Origin: Hevea brasiliensis
Lineage: Eukaryota > Streptophyta > Magnoliopsida > Malpighiales > Euphorbiaceae
Length of the DNA: 64,000 nt
NCBI RefSeq assembly: GCF_030052815.1
Contig: NC_079507.1
Span: forward strand, 63,272,619-63,336,618
Reading direction: 5' to 3'
Part shown: one piece after another, positions 47,418-59,211 of the stretch
Layout of the letters: each line of letters starts with the position of its first letter
How positions within the stretch are numbered: position 1 is the stretch's first letter
Notes under the pieces: generated by a model
The model's database searches: none
The model's input: the letters and a program-made list of their open reading frames with translations, nothing else
Told to the model about the DNA's origin: nothing
Made by a program: the position numbers and the translations under genes

Positions 47418-50400
47418 TATAACACCCTTACATTGGACAGTCCCGTACAGTCTACTGTTCCGGCGACTGATATCTGTCCGGACAGTCAGGATGTTCAGAA
47501 CCATAATTAAGTCACTTAGAAAAGCTATAGATAAAAATAAATAGCAATTACATAAAAGTAAAAAGGAAATGAAGAAAACAAAGCATAATGGGTTAAATGA
47601 GCCAAGGCCACAGCGATGGGTGATTGTACCGAGAAGTGACTTCGAGCTCAGTCGTTACCCTGATTTCGTGTGGGACCTTATGATACCCCAGGCCTAGGGA
47701 TAATTGCGAAACTTGAGAAAATGTGAAACCATAGAAAAGAATTGAGATCAAGCTCAAATAATTGGATCAGGGTTCAGGAAGCAATACAGTGTTATTGGAA
47801 AATCAGATCAGACCGATAAGGGGCAATTTGATTAATTCACCCTTAGAGGTGACTCTTGGCCTACATGTTCAATAAAATATAGGAAATTAAAATTATAAAA
47901 ATATATTAGAAATGAAGAGGTTGGTAGAAAAAGAAAGGAAAAGAAATTAATTTAAAAGGAAATTATGAAATCATCATGCATAGGTAAGGATGACATCATA
48001 AATAATTTATAAATTTTAAATTATGAAATTAAGAGATAATTACAAATTAAAAAGACAATTTTTGGGTCTTCTTCCTTATACATGCCGTCCCATTCCCTCT
48101 CTCTCTTTTATCTCTTCTTTCCTCCATTAAAGAGCACTTCAAGCTCTAAATTCACCATAATTTTCCTAAAATTTTCATATTTTCTTGAGAGAAAAATTCA
48201 TTTTGAGTCTTAGTAGTGAGATTTGAAGTAAAAAGGAGGAGAAAAGATTGAAGAAATTGTAGATACAAGAATTGCCATTTGAGGTAAGTTGTCTCCCTAA
48301 CCCAAATGATTATGGATGCATGAAATTACATTTGGATATGAGAAAATAACCTAGGAAATTGAAGAATTATGCATGAATATTGAAGTTAAAATTTTGGCCA
48401 GCCTAGGATATCTTAGGTTTTGTGGTGATTTGATAGAATTAATGAAGAAAACTTGTCCATATGGAGTTGTATGAAGATTTAATGCAATAAGATGACATGA
48501 ATTTGCATGTGTGTATGAAATTAGGATTATACAATTAGGGTTTTGGGAGAAAATTGGGGATTGGTCAATTGATGGCCAATTGACATTATTGATCTTTAAA
48601 TTGGTCAATTAGAGTGTTTATGAAATATGAATGTGAATTGAGAAATGGAAGTGATTGAAATTATGGTTAGGGACTTGATGCATTCTGGACAGCTTGACCC
48701 CTGTCCACTTAGAATGTTATAAGTTAAATTCTGTTGCTCCAATTGGTGTGAGGCCAATTGGAGATGGGAATTAAGACCCAAAGCAACAATTTTCATAAAG
48801 AAATCTTGCCCTAAAACTGACCATAAGTTTGTGTAAAATTTGATCAAATCTGGAATTGATAACCTATCAATGGACAAAACTGACTATATGAATAGTACAT
48901 GTTCAAATGGTCATAACTTGGTGTAAAAAGGTCAAAATAACCTGATTTTTAAACCATTGGAAAGCTATGACATAGTAGAACAACTTTCATGAAGAACGCA
49001 AACCCAAATTCTGAGTAGAACTAAATCAAATTGCCAACCAAAGTTGGGTCAAGAAAACTGCCAGAACCCTAAACTTGCCCAGAAATTTGGACTTTGGCCA
49101 ATCCGGCCAGTTATGGTTAAATGGCCATAACTTGAGCTACAAAACTCCAAATTGAGTGATTCAAAAAGAGAATTAAACTAGACGGAACAACTTTGATGAA
49201 AGAAAGCTGGTCAAATTTTCACTGTAGATAGGTCCAATGGAACAGTGAACATTGATGACCAAATTTGAAAATGAGATAAGTTTCAATAGGCCTTGAATTC
49301 CAATTGGCAATCAATGCCAACAAAATTGTGACCCAAAATATGGTATGTGGATGTAACTAGAACTAACATACCTATTAAAGAGGAAAAAGTCAACATTTTG
49401 ACTTGAATAGTGAAATGAATAGTAACCACAAATACAACAATTGCAAAGGACCCAAAAGTGTATAAATCTTAGTGGATAAATTAAGTGTATAAAATTTAAT
49501 TGTTAGATTTATTAATTAGAAATAAATTGAATAGATATTGAAACACTCTAATTTTGTGTTTCAGTGAGAAAAGAGCCTTTAAAGGAAGGAATTAGAGAAG
49601 ATTAAATTAAGGCAAGCTAAAAAGGTTTGTGCCTAACTAGTTTTTAATTATAAATTGTTTTGCATATTTCAAATGACTGAATGATTTTATTTTCTTTATG
49701 TATTATGTTTATTCTCCAAATTTTTTGGATAAAGGCTTAGTTGAGTTGAGTTGAGTTGAGTTTATGTATTATGTTTATTAAATATTGATTTTTATCTCAA
49801 CGATTGCTGAATATTATTATTATGGCATGAAAGAATTTGATTTTGAGAAATTGTGATTAAAATGGGGTTGTATGGGAAAATGGAAATGATATTATGAATT
49901 GTGACTTGTATGGAAATACATTGATTTCTGAATTTGGCATGGAATTGAATTGTAGTGTGATGCTCACAAAAAAAAGGGGCAATGAATTTTCGGATGTTAT
50001 TTTGTATCTCACTACTAATGCTCGACATGGTTATTACTCGTCCCTAATTTGTTGAGGAGACACTGTTGTTAGCTTTGTTTTGATTACCATGGTACGTGCA
50101 CATTGATGATTTGATCTTCCTTATATAAGAAGTTAGATATACTTTGAAGATGGCCCTTTTCGGAATTTAATTTGTTATGGTGTTATTGATGAAATGTGCA
50201 CGATTCGATCTCTCCGACCATAGGGAGTGAGAATCACTTTAAAGATGGCCTTTACGGATTAGTCTTGCATGAAGTTAGTGAGAATAAAAAAAAAGGATTT
50301 GGAAAGTGAGCAATGGTGATTTTAAAATGACATCTTATGCACAAATGATTTAAAAGAGATTATTTATTTTAATTGATTTATATTTTTATGCTTTTCCTAT

Positions 50401-51435
50401 TTCTTGAAAATTTATATTTATTTCCATAAATGATGGGAATATTTCAAATGTCCATTTATGATTTGATAACTATTTAAATTTTTTATTAATGTCATTAAAT
50501 ACTTGATTTGTGTTATTGAAAACATTAACTTGATTTGTGAACTATGAAGAAAATGAATATTTCAAATTTCGTGGTTATGATTTTTGCAGAAGTATGTTTT
50601 GTGTTACATTTTAAATTATTAGTTGTGCACTACTGAGTTCACCTATCAGCGATAGTTTTATATGCTGTCGCAGGTGAAAGTAAGGACAAAGCAGCTGAGT
50701 GAGATCACTAAAAGCTGTGACTTAAAGACGTATAAAAAATAAATTTTCAGTATATTCTAAATATATCCCTGTGCATTAAATTTTGATGTAATCATGTAAT
50801 TATATGTATGTAATTTCATTCGAGCAGTTGTATAAACCCTTTTGTAATATTATTTTGGAATGTAATCAAATACAAATTATTGTAATATTAATTTGAGATT
50901 TTATTTACTTATAAAGTTTTGTAATACTAATTCCAGTACTCCGATGAATGCAAATATTTAAAGTTCTTTCTAAGTTTAGTGAATGATAAATTATTTTCCT
51001 TATAATGGAATTGGTGAGAATGAAATGAAATATTTAAGTATTGATTTAAGTCAAATTGCGTTTGATTGTGTACTGAGTTACTTGTATTGAATTGTGGGAT
51101 GATATTGAATTTACTGGAGTTGTGGATAAATAAAATATTAGAAGTATTTTTCACAGGTTTTTAAAGAATTATTTCCAAACTATAGACAACATTCTGCCGA
51201 ATTTTCTGAAAAATTTGCGAAGAGTTTAAATTAATTAAAAATTTGAATTATGATTAAATTTCAATTAAATGTTTTTAATACCTGTTCAAATATTACCTAC
51301 CACTTGAAAAATGAATGAAAATTGGTTTAAAATTCCTTGTAGTATATTTAATGGATTACCGGTAGGCGAAGTTCGGTAATTCATCAGGTATACTACGGGA
51401 TCATGTTATGCCTTACGAAAGGGTAAGGTGTGACA
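47418..51435 (+). mobile_element. ~4-kb LTR-type insertion without coding capacity (family X, copy 1)
   Basis: Bounded by TATTA target duplications at 47413-47417 and 51436-51440. It starts TATAACACCC (probably a TG terminus mutated to TA) and ends GGTGTGACA. No gag or pol was found. It shares ordered sequence with 59212-62388: the opening segment with CTGTCCGGACA and AACCATAATTAA, the GGTTAAATGAGCC / AGCGATGGGT block, and the middle segment with CATAACTTGAGCTACAAAAC. The structure suits a very long solo LTR or a large non-autonomous LTR element. It lies in intron 4 of the eIF2-alpha copy and contains a nested LINE fragment at 49714-49760. Confidence 0.75.
49714..49760 (+). mobile_element. 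47-bp terminal LINE fragment with perfect target duplication
   Basis: CTCCAAATTTTTTGGATAAA, then GGCTTAG and four TTGAG units, is the extreme 3' end of the LINE family seen at 12079 and 20899, here in plus orientation. The 19-mer TTTATGTATTATGTTTATT flanks it exactly at 49695-49713 and 49761-49779. It is nested in the 4-kb LTR insertion. Confidence 0.85.
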
Positions 51436-52389
51436 TATTATGTTTTACTAATTCTATTTATTTATTTACTTCGCAGAATGCAATGAGGAAAGCCGAGGCT
51501 GCAGGCAATAAAGGCTGTCCAGTGAAAATTAAACTGGTTGCTCCTCCACTTTATGTCCTTACCACGCAAACCCTAGACAAGGTTAGACTTTTGCCTCCAT
51601 AAAAATAGAAAGCCTTTTGTACTCATAACATGTTGAGGTATTCATAAAAATAGAAAGCTTAATTAGCCTCCCATTGTGTAGCAGATATTAAGAGAACTCT
51701 TACTAAATAATCTTTCTATCTTCTAATTGATATGAACTGTGATCTATTTTCTGTCTCTCTTTTCTAAGGGCATCTGTCAAGTGGCCCATTGCTTCTTCAT
51801 GATAATCCTGATTATCTTTACTATATTCTGTGTAAATGTAATGATTGTACTGTGCTTACTTATCAAAATTGAAGTATTGAACCTGTCAGCTATCCATGTT
51901 TGCCTCCTGGAGGTGGCTATGGGATATTGTCATTGGGTTTATGCCTTGGCAATATTTCTAATGAAATGTTGTGGTTTCTATTGTTTACGTAGGAGCAAGG
52001 CATATCAATTCTTAACAAGGCAATTGCTGCTTGTACTGAAGCAATAGAGCAGCATAAGGGGAAGCTTGTTGTGAAGGAGCCACCAAGAGCAGTGAGTGTC
52101 ATTTTATTTGTTTAAATACCCAGTGGAACTTTGTCTTATTTAGAATGCACACAGAAAAAATGGATTTTATTCAAATAATTTGGCTTTTTTTTTTTTTTTT
52201 TCACTTTTGTTACTCGTCTAACTCGGTGCATTGTTTTAGGTGAGTGAACGAGATGATAAATTGCTTGCCAAGCACATGGCTAAGTTACGTAATGACAACG
52301 AGGAGGTTAGTGGTGATGAGGATAGTGAAGAAGATGATGGAATGGGAGATGCTGATGTGGAAAACTCAGGTCCTGGCATAATGGAGTAG

Positions 52390-53585
52390 AGAATGAAGCA
52401 AAGATGGTTAATTGTTTTTTTATTTGAATTCAAATATTTGAGCAAGCATTATGGCGATTGTAAAAAATAACTAACTGCGCATATTGTATTGTTGAGCAGT
52501 TTTTGCCAGGATACTGGGATTGAGAAGGTTTTATTGGAGTGCACAGGAGTACCTTATTACTTCAACATAAAAGCGAATTGCTATTGTGCAAAAAATTGCT
52601 CTCTACCTTCCCAGGTCTTGCTATTGCACTTTTGTCTGTGTTAATTTATTTCTTTACATTCGTGTTGACTAGATTTAGACACAGGGAGTTCCAGGTTAGA
52701 ATCAACGGTTTTAGTTTGTAGCCCAACGAACTTGAATTGGACTCACGGTTTTGATTTAGTATAATTTTAATTTCAATTTGATCGGATTGAGGCAATCTAA
52801 CTGAAGAAATAATCTTTTGAATTTTTTTTAAGGAAATTACAAATTGATAGGTTAAATTGGATTACATCATAGGACTAAATCGTCGATCTGGTTTATCTGG
52901 TCCAACTTTCAAAAGGGACTCTCTCCAAGGCGGCTTCACAATCTCAGTCCTATTTGGATTAGAGAACCATTTTATCCATTTTGGTGTCGAATTTGACAAG
53001 CCGGTTTCAAACCTAATCTGAACTGTGCCAGATATAAGCGATGACTGCAATGGCTGATTGAATTAATGATCTTTGCAAAATACTTTCTTTGACTTGCTTT
53101 CTTAGTTTCAGAAAGGCACCATCGGACTTAGGCCGCGACTCTAATATTTTTTAATATCTGTTATTCTCACAGTCAATTTTGACGAGAATGATAAATTAAA
53201 TTGTAATTAATTAAAATTTCTAATTAAGATATATGGACACATATATAGGCAAGATCGATCAACTCGCAAAATATCAGGATGTGCGGCATTTTCTTTTATT
53301 TTTTTTACTGGACATTAGTCCACTGATGATATACAAACATTATTGTCTATTCAATGTTGTTTATCATTGTTCAGACATTTTATGGCAACTTCACATCCCT
53401 CGTGAGATGTCTTTATTATTAACTTCAATCGGTGAGATACAACGGCTAAAATGAAGCCCCAGGGCAGAGCAACCCCCACATGGCTACCGCAAGCCGGGCC
53501 AGCGCGGTGGATCCCACGTGAACCCATACACCATGCATATATCCCTATGTAGCAGATTCACTCTCTCACTGAGAAACTTGCAGAT
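52390..53585. other. intergenic region between the eIF2-alpha copy and the small membrane protein gene
   Basis: Begins with the 3' untranslated region of the eIF2-alpha copy. The remainder shows no supported gene. The stretch 53440-53585 is less AT-rich, with CACGTG-like words (CCCACGTGAACCC at about 53512) and CATGCATATATCC, and probably holds the promoter and 5' UTR of the next gene. Confidence 0.5.
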
Positions 53586-54325
53586 ATGGAAGCACTGTGG
53601 AATTTAGAGGACAAATGGAACCTAACAACCCAACAAGCACTCCTTCTATTTGCATGCACTGCCTTTGCTGTCATCGGCCTATGCACTGCAACCATGCTAA
53701 AAAGGAGGGCCCAAAGAAAGCCAATGGCGAACCAAGACCCTGCAACTTCTGATGCCTCCATTACGTGGTCTGATAATCATGAGTCTCACTCTAGTAACTT
53801 GGTCAGAATAAGGAGGATATTGATGGAGTCGATGAGGTGGAGCGAAGCAAGCAAGTGGGAGGAGGAGACAAGTGTTGGGAGCCTGGGAGAGAGGTCACCG
53901 CCACAGCCACTTCTTGGGTTTGGAGAGTGTGAGTCGTCGTCGAGGTCTGGTGTGGGGTGGCCAAGCCATAACTCGGTGTCACCAGTGTGGCAGAGGCCAA
54001 TACTAATGGGGGAGAAATGTGAGTTGCCGAGGTTCAGTGGACTTATTCTCTACGATGAAAGAGGAAGGCTGCTTGATCACTCTCTTGAATCATCGCCCAA
54101 GGAAAATATCCACCAGGTAAGTGAGCCTACCATAAAAGGTCGGTGTGCGCTTGATTGGATCTGACTTTTTTTTATTAAAAGTTAATTACTCATTGCTAGG
54201 TCATTAACGTGATAAAGAAAAAAAGAGCCCAAAATACAATTTTTGCCTTTTTTCTAATCTTTTTTTTGTTCGTGTAGGAGAAATCGGCTGCTGTTTTGAG
54301 AACTACGCTAAGGGATTTGCTGTAA
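53586..54325 (+). CDS. small predicted single-pass membrane protein, function unknown
   Basis: Two exons, 53586-54116 and 54278-54325, joined at GT-AG sites (CAG|GTAAGT, GTAG|GAG) give 192 aa. A hydrophobic segment at about 19-38 (ALLLFACTAFAVIGLCTATM) is followed by KRRAQRK, so a cytosolic C-terminal part is likely. That part has a Ser/Glu-rich middle (SSNLVRIRRILMESMRWSEA) and a well-structured block SPVWQRPILMGEKCELPRFS followed by GLILYDERGRLLD, which I believe is conserved among land-plant proteins of unknown function. The last exon encodes only EKSAAVLRTTLRDLL. No enzymatic motif is visible. The start is the first ATG after the promoter-like stretch. The ORF is intact. Confidence 0.75.
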
Positions 54326-54713
54326 TTTGTCTTTTTTTTTTTTGGGTTTAAATTAGGAAGTTAAGTGAGTGGGTGTTTGAGCTCAAGAATACTTTTCCAA
54401 TTTTATTCTGCAATAAGAACCCCAATGTAAATACTAATAACAGTTAGCATGATCGTCAATGTGAGATATTTTGCATAATCTTTTGTGGGAATCATCCACT
54501 GGCCTGCCACAATCCCAATGAGATCTGGACATTTTTGCTCATTTCATTTTCTTGAAACCCTATGCAACAGTAGCATTGAATCAATTGCAAGCTTATCAAA
54601 TGCTCTCAGAATTTCAGATGAAAGAATCAATTTAAAATCATTCAAAGATACAGTGAAAGCCAAGTGACAAAGTGCTCTGCAAATAGCACATGCAGCATCC
54701 ATTAATTTAGATC

Positions 54714-54877
54714 TGAAGAGAATATTTTGTGTGTATTTTCTTGAATGAGATACAAGATATTTATATACAAAGAATCCTATAATTAAGTATTCTAATTGAG
54801 AAGAGATCCCAATAATTATGCTAACTAATTAATAAAGAATATTATGTACATAATTATAGAATTGACTTTCTATAACA
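54714..54877 (-). repeat. 3' LTR of the copia element
   Basis: Plus strand runs TGAAGAGAATATTTTG to GACTTTCTATAACA, that is TG...CA termini. Directly repeated at 62775-62938. Confidence 0.92.
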
Positions 54878-54977
54878 CTCCCCCTCGAGTTGGAGCATAT
54901 ATATTAATCATGCCCAACTTGTTACAAATGTAGTTAACTCGAGTCCTATTCAAAACTTTTGTGAAGATATCTCCTAA

Positions 54978-56350
54978 TTACTCATCGGTTTTGACATGCC
55001 ATGTTGAGATGATCTTCTGTTGAATCTTTTCTCGAAGGAAATGACAATCAATTTTAATATGCTTAGTACGCTCATGAAACACTGGATTTGAGGTGATATG
55101 AAGAGCGGCTTGATTGTCACACCATAGTTTGGCAAGAGATGAGGCCTTAAGACCCACTTCTTCCAATAACTGACATGTCCACATAACTTCACACACAACT
55201 TGGGCCATAGCTCGATATTCTGATTCAGCACTCGAACGAAAAACTACAGTCTGTTTCTTACTTATCCAAGATACTAAGTTTCCTCCAACAAAAATACAAT
55301 ATCCTGTAATAGATCTTCTAACAATCTTTGAACCTGCCCAATCTGCATCTGAAAAGCACTCAATATTTAAGTGTCCATGATTGTTATATAAGAGACTACG
55401 ACCTGGAGCACCCTTCAAGTAACATAAAATTTGCTCCAAAGTTTTCCAATGGGTAACAGTAGAAGACGACATAAATTGACTTACAATACTAACTAAATAT
55501 GCAATATCTGGACGAGTTACTGTAAGATAATTAAGTTTGCCAACCAATCTTCTATACATCTCAGGATCCTCAAATAGTTCACCATTTCCTGCTGTGAGCT
55601 GAAGATTGGGAGTCATTAGTGCACTACATGGTTTGGCACCTAATTTACCTGTTTCCGCCAAAAAATCAAGGACATACTTTTTCTGAGATAAGAATATGCC
55701 TTTCTTATACCTTGAAACTTCAATGCCTAAAAAATATTTCAATAAACCCAAATCTTTTGTTTGAAACTGAGTCTGAAGGAATGACTTAAGTGAAGAAATG
55801 CCTGCAGAGTCATTTCCAGTAATGACAATATCATCAACATATACTATAAGTAGGATTAGTCCTGCGTTAGAATGTCTAAAAAACACCGAATGATCAGACT
55901 TACTCTTTTGCCTGCCAAACTGCTGAACTACCTCACTGAACCTGCCAAACTGCTGAACTACCTCACTGAACCTGCCAAACCAAGCTCGAGGACTCTGTTT
56001 CAAGCCATAAAGGGATTTTCTAAGTCTACAAACTTTGCCTAACTCCCCCTGAGCAACAAATCACAGTGGTTGCTCCATATAAACTTCCTCCTGGAGATCA
56101 CCATGAAGGAAAGCATTTTTGATATCCAACTGATGTAAAGGCCAATCATATCTAGCTGCCAAGGAAACAAATAAGCGAACAGAAGCTAGTTTAGCAACAG
56201 GAGAAAAAGTGTCAGAGTAGTTAGTCCTATAAGTCTGAGCATATCCTTTAGCTACAAGGCGAGCCTTGAGACGAGCCACAGTACTATCGGGGTTTATTTT
56301 CACTGTAAAAACCCATTGACATCCAATAACTTTCTTATCTGGAGGTAGAT
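54978..56350 (-). pseudogene. copia reverse transcriptase and RNase H, broken
   Basis: On the minus strand the RT starts in the frame ending at 56061 ([51 protein letters not shown]). After stop/frameshift damage near 56003-56060 it resumes with the YVDDIVITGND active site near 55840. The RNase H part has FSDADWAGSK, SAESEYRAMA and HIKIDCHFLREKI near 55300-55000. An in-frame 30-bp tandem duplication lies at 55911-55970. Confidence 0.85.
55911..55970 (+). repeat. 30-bp tandem duplication inside the copia RT
   Basis: CCTGCCAAACTGCTGAACTA plus CCTCACTGAA occurs twice in succession, followed by a third partial CCTGCCAAAC. It adds ten residues (FSEVVQQFGR repeated) without changing frame. Confidence 0.92.
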
Positions 56351-57730
56351 GCATCAATTCCCAAGTACCATTAGTATCTAAAGCCACCATTTCCTCTTCC
56401 ATTGCGGCACACCAGCTAGAATGGGACAATGCCTCAGCAACAGTTTTAGGAATGGAAATAGTATCCATAGAACTAACAAAACAACGAGATGAAGGAGACA
56501 ATTGATCATAACATACAAAGGAAGAGATAAGATAAGTACATTGATGCTTACCTTTGTGAAGAGCAATGGGAATATCTAAGTCAGACTGAGGAGCAGTGGA
56601 TGAAACTGGATCTTCTGACGAAGAAGCTAGTGGAGGATCTGAGTCAAAAGTCTCCAATCTCCTGGAATAAACATGAACAACAGGTGGGCGATGAAGTCGA
56701 GCAGGTGCTGGTGCAGGAGGATTCTGAGGACTTAGTTGAGGACTTGACACTGGATGGACAGAATAGACTAAGAGATCATCTTCCTCCCCCTGACTCTCAT
56801 AACTAGGAGAGGGAGGAAAGAATGGAGTAGATTCAAAAAAGGTAACATCACCAGACACAATATAACGATTAAGGTTTGAAGAAAAACATTTGTATCCTTT
56901 TTGAAGTCGAGAATAGCCAAGGAAGAGACACTTAAGAGACTTGGGATCCAGTTTAGTAACCTGTGGATGAACATCTCTCATAAAACAAGTAGTACCAAAG
57001 ATACGAGATTCAATAGGAAACAAAGATTTAAAAGGAAACAAAATGGTATAAGAAATGTCACCATTAAGCACAGATGATGGCATACGATTAATCAGGAAAT
57101 AAGCTGTAGAAATTGCATCATCCCAAAATTGTTTAGGGACCTTCATTTGAAAAAGGAGTGCCCGTGCTACCTCAAGAAGATGTCTATTTTTTTCTTTCAG
57201 CAACCCCATTCTGGGATGGAGTATTAACACAAGATGTTTGATGAAGAATGCCCTTTTGTGACATATAGGCTTGAAAATTACCAGAAATATATTCCTTAGC
57301 ATTATCACTTCTCAATATACACACAGAAGTATTAAATTGAGTTTGAATCTCAGCACAAAAAGCACAAAAAATGGAAAACAATTCTGAACGATTCTTCATT
57401 AAAAAAAACCAAGTAACACGGGAATTATCATCAACAAATGTAACAAAATACTTGAAATCAATTTTAGAAGTAATAGAATAAGGACTCCAAATATCAGAAT
57501 GAACTAACTTAAAAGGGGACGAAGCTCGTTTATTGACTCTAGGTGTAGAAGGTAAACGATGGTGCTTAGCAAACTAACATGACTCACACTCTAAGACAAA
57601 CAAAGATTGAAATTGAGGACATAATTTCTTCAAGGTAGCCAAGGAGGGATGGCCCAAACGACAATGAATTTCGAGCGGAGTTAAGGTGCTGGAGCAAGTA
57701 AGAGATCGCGGTACATATTTATTCAGGATG
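56351..57730 (-). pseudogene. copia integrase and linker region, broken
   Basis: The integrase core spans two overlapping frames around 57184-57399. RSDNAKEY and [20 protein letters not shown] lie in one frame; the following [21 protein letters not shown] and [13 protein letters not shown] are in another. A pre-integrase region with stops lies at about 57550-57720. The Pro/Ser-rich linker ([20 protein letters not shown]) precedes the RT. Confidence 0.82.
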
Positions 57731-57999
57731 TAGAGACCACCAGACTCATATCTTCTACCAATAATCTGCTTCGTTGTAAGATCCTAAAACAAACAATAAT
57801 CAGGAAAAAAAGAAACCGAACAATGTAAGGCACGAGTAAGTTTACTAACTGAAAGCAAATTAAATGAAAATTTAGGTAGACATAAAACAGATGATAAAGA
57901 AATAGATGACGTTGGGTTTGCAGTACCAGAACCCATGACGCAAGAAGTAGAACCATCAGCTAAGGTAACTGTAAAGGAGGTAGGATGAGACTGAAAAGA

Positions 58000-59067
58000 T
58001 TATAGAAGACTAGAATTAGCTATCATATGATTTGTAGCATCAGAATCAATGACCCATTTGGATGAGGAAGATACAACGCATGTAGTGGATTTACCTAACT
58101 CAGCGATAGTAGTGAAAGGGGAATTAGAGGCTTTTAGAGATGCTTGATATTGGGAAAATTGTGCATATTCCTTTGCAAATATTAAGACAGTTTTCTCAGA
58201 TGAGGGTGCAACTGTAGACTCATCTATTGCCATGTTTGCCATCTGAGACCGTTGATTCTTCCTCTGAAGCTTTAGACAATTGTATTTTGTATGACTAGAC
58301 TCATGACAATAATAACAAATAACTCCTTTTGAGTCCAGATTAGAATTGGTTTCCCCATTACGCTGATTACTTCTATTGCTTGAATTTCCTCCTTTATTTC
58401 TCTGTTGTCCATTCATATTTCGACTAACAAGAGCACCACTAGTAGTTTGTGGAAGTTAGGTACTTTCTGTACAAAGGACACGTGCGAATGTATCATGTAA
58501 AGAGAAAATTTCAGAGCTAGATAGGATTTGAGATTAAGCAGTCTCATATTCTAAAGGAAGACCTGCAAGAAAACTCATAACAACCAGATGCTCTCGTTGA
58601 GCCTGCTGGACTTTCACATCAGGGTTAAAAAGCAACAAGACATTAAGTTCTTCATATACTCTCTTAAATTCCATAAAATAAACCATGAGAGACTTATCCT
58701 GCTTCTCAGCACGATAGAATGCTTTGCACACATCATAAATACAAAAAATATTTTCTTTACCAGAATACAGGAAATCTAAGTAATCCATCAATTCCTTAAC
58801 AAATTCACAGTGATTAATTAAACTAATTACCTCACTATGAATCGAATTCCGAAGTTGCAAAAACAACCGAGCATCTTTCCTAAGCCAAGCTTGCTTTTTA
58901 TCATTAGTAGGTGGATCTTTAGTCATATGATCATCCTTGTCAATACTTCGTAAATAGACCCTGACAGCCTTACTCCACTCCAGGTAATTTGAACCATTAA
59001 GTTTGTGTTCCGTGATTTTAGTCATAATTGGAATCACATCAGAAATAATAGCTTTATTGTCTGCCAT
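58000..59067 (-). pseudogene. copia gag, zinc knuckle and protease, broken
   Basis: Gag begins at the ATG at 59067 (KLNGSNYLEWSKAVRVYL) and stops at 58534. The second part, 58416-58000, holds the CYYCHESSHTKYNC zinc knuckle (CX2CX4HX4C intact) and the protease box WVIDSDATNHM. The family has Gly after the catalytic DS; here it is Asp, consistent with a G-to-A change, so the protease would be inactive. Confidence 0.83.
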
Positions 59068-59211
59068 TAGATGAAATTAACAAAATTCTAACACAGATTA
59101 ATAACCAACTCTGTCCCAATCTTCAAACAAACTCAATAAAACTTAGAAACAAAAGAATTTCGTGAAAACAGAACCTGAAATTGCTCAACAGTGAATTGCC
59201 CAAAGGAGAGA

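Larger units (their letters stand above)
45350..52389 (+). pseudogene. eukaryotic translation initiation factor 2 subunit alpha, probably pseudogene
   Basis: eIF2-alpha binds initiator tRNA complex with the beta and gamma subunits and is the GCN2 phosphorylation target. Seven exons are recognisable: 45350-45733, 46844-46900, 46987-47073, 47145-47291, 51477-51581, 51993-52091, 52240-52389. They give the normal length of 343 codons including both internal stops. The S1 domain and the [10 protein letters not shown] phosphorylation loop (Ser56) are intact, as is the acidic C-terminus. Three defects: codon 14 is TAA (45389-45391) where Glu is expected; codon 13 of exon 4 is TAA (47181-47183) where Lys is expected; and the acceptor before exon 3 reads TG instead of AG (46985-46986). 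Introns are retained, so this is a decayed duplicate and not a retrocopy. Intron 4 holds a 4-kb LTR insertion. An N-truncated product from Met22 could not pass the second stop. Confidence 0.88.

Noticed and set aside
47418..51435. Minus-strand frames of 75-90 aa within the 4-kb LTR insertion
   Set aside because: No gag, pol or host domain; they read as chance frames in non-coding element DNA.
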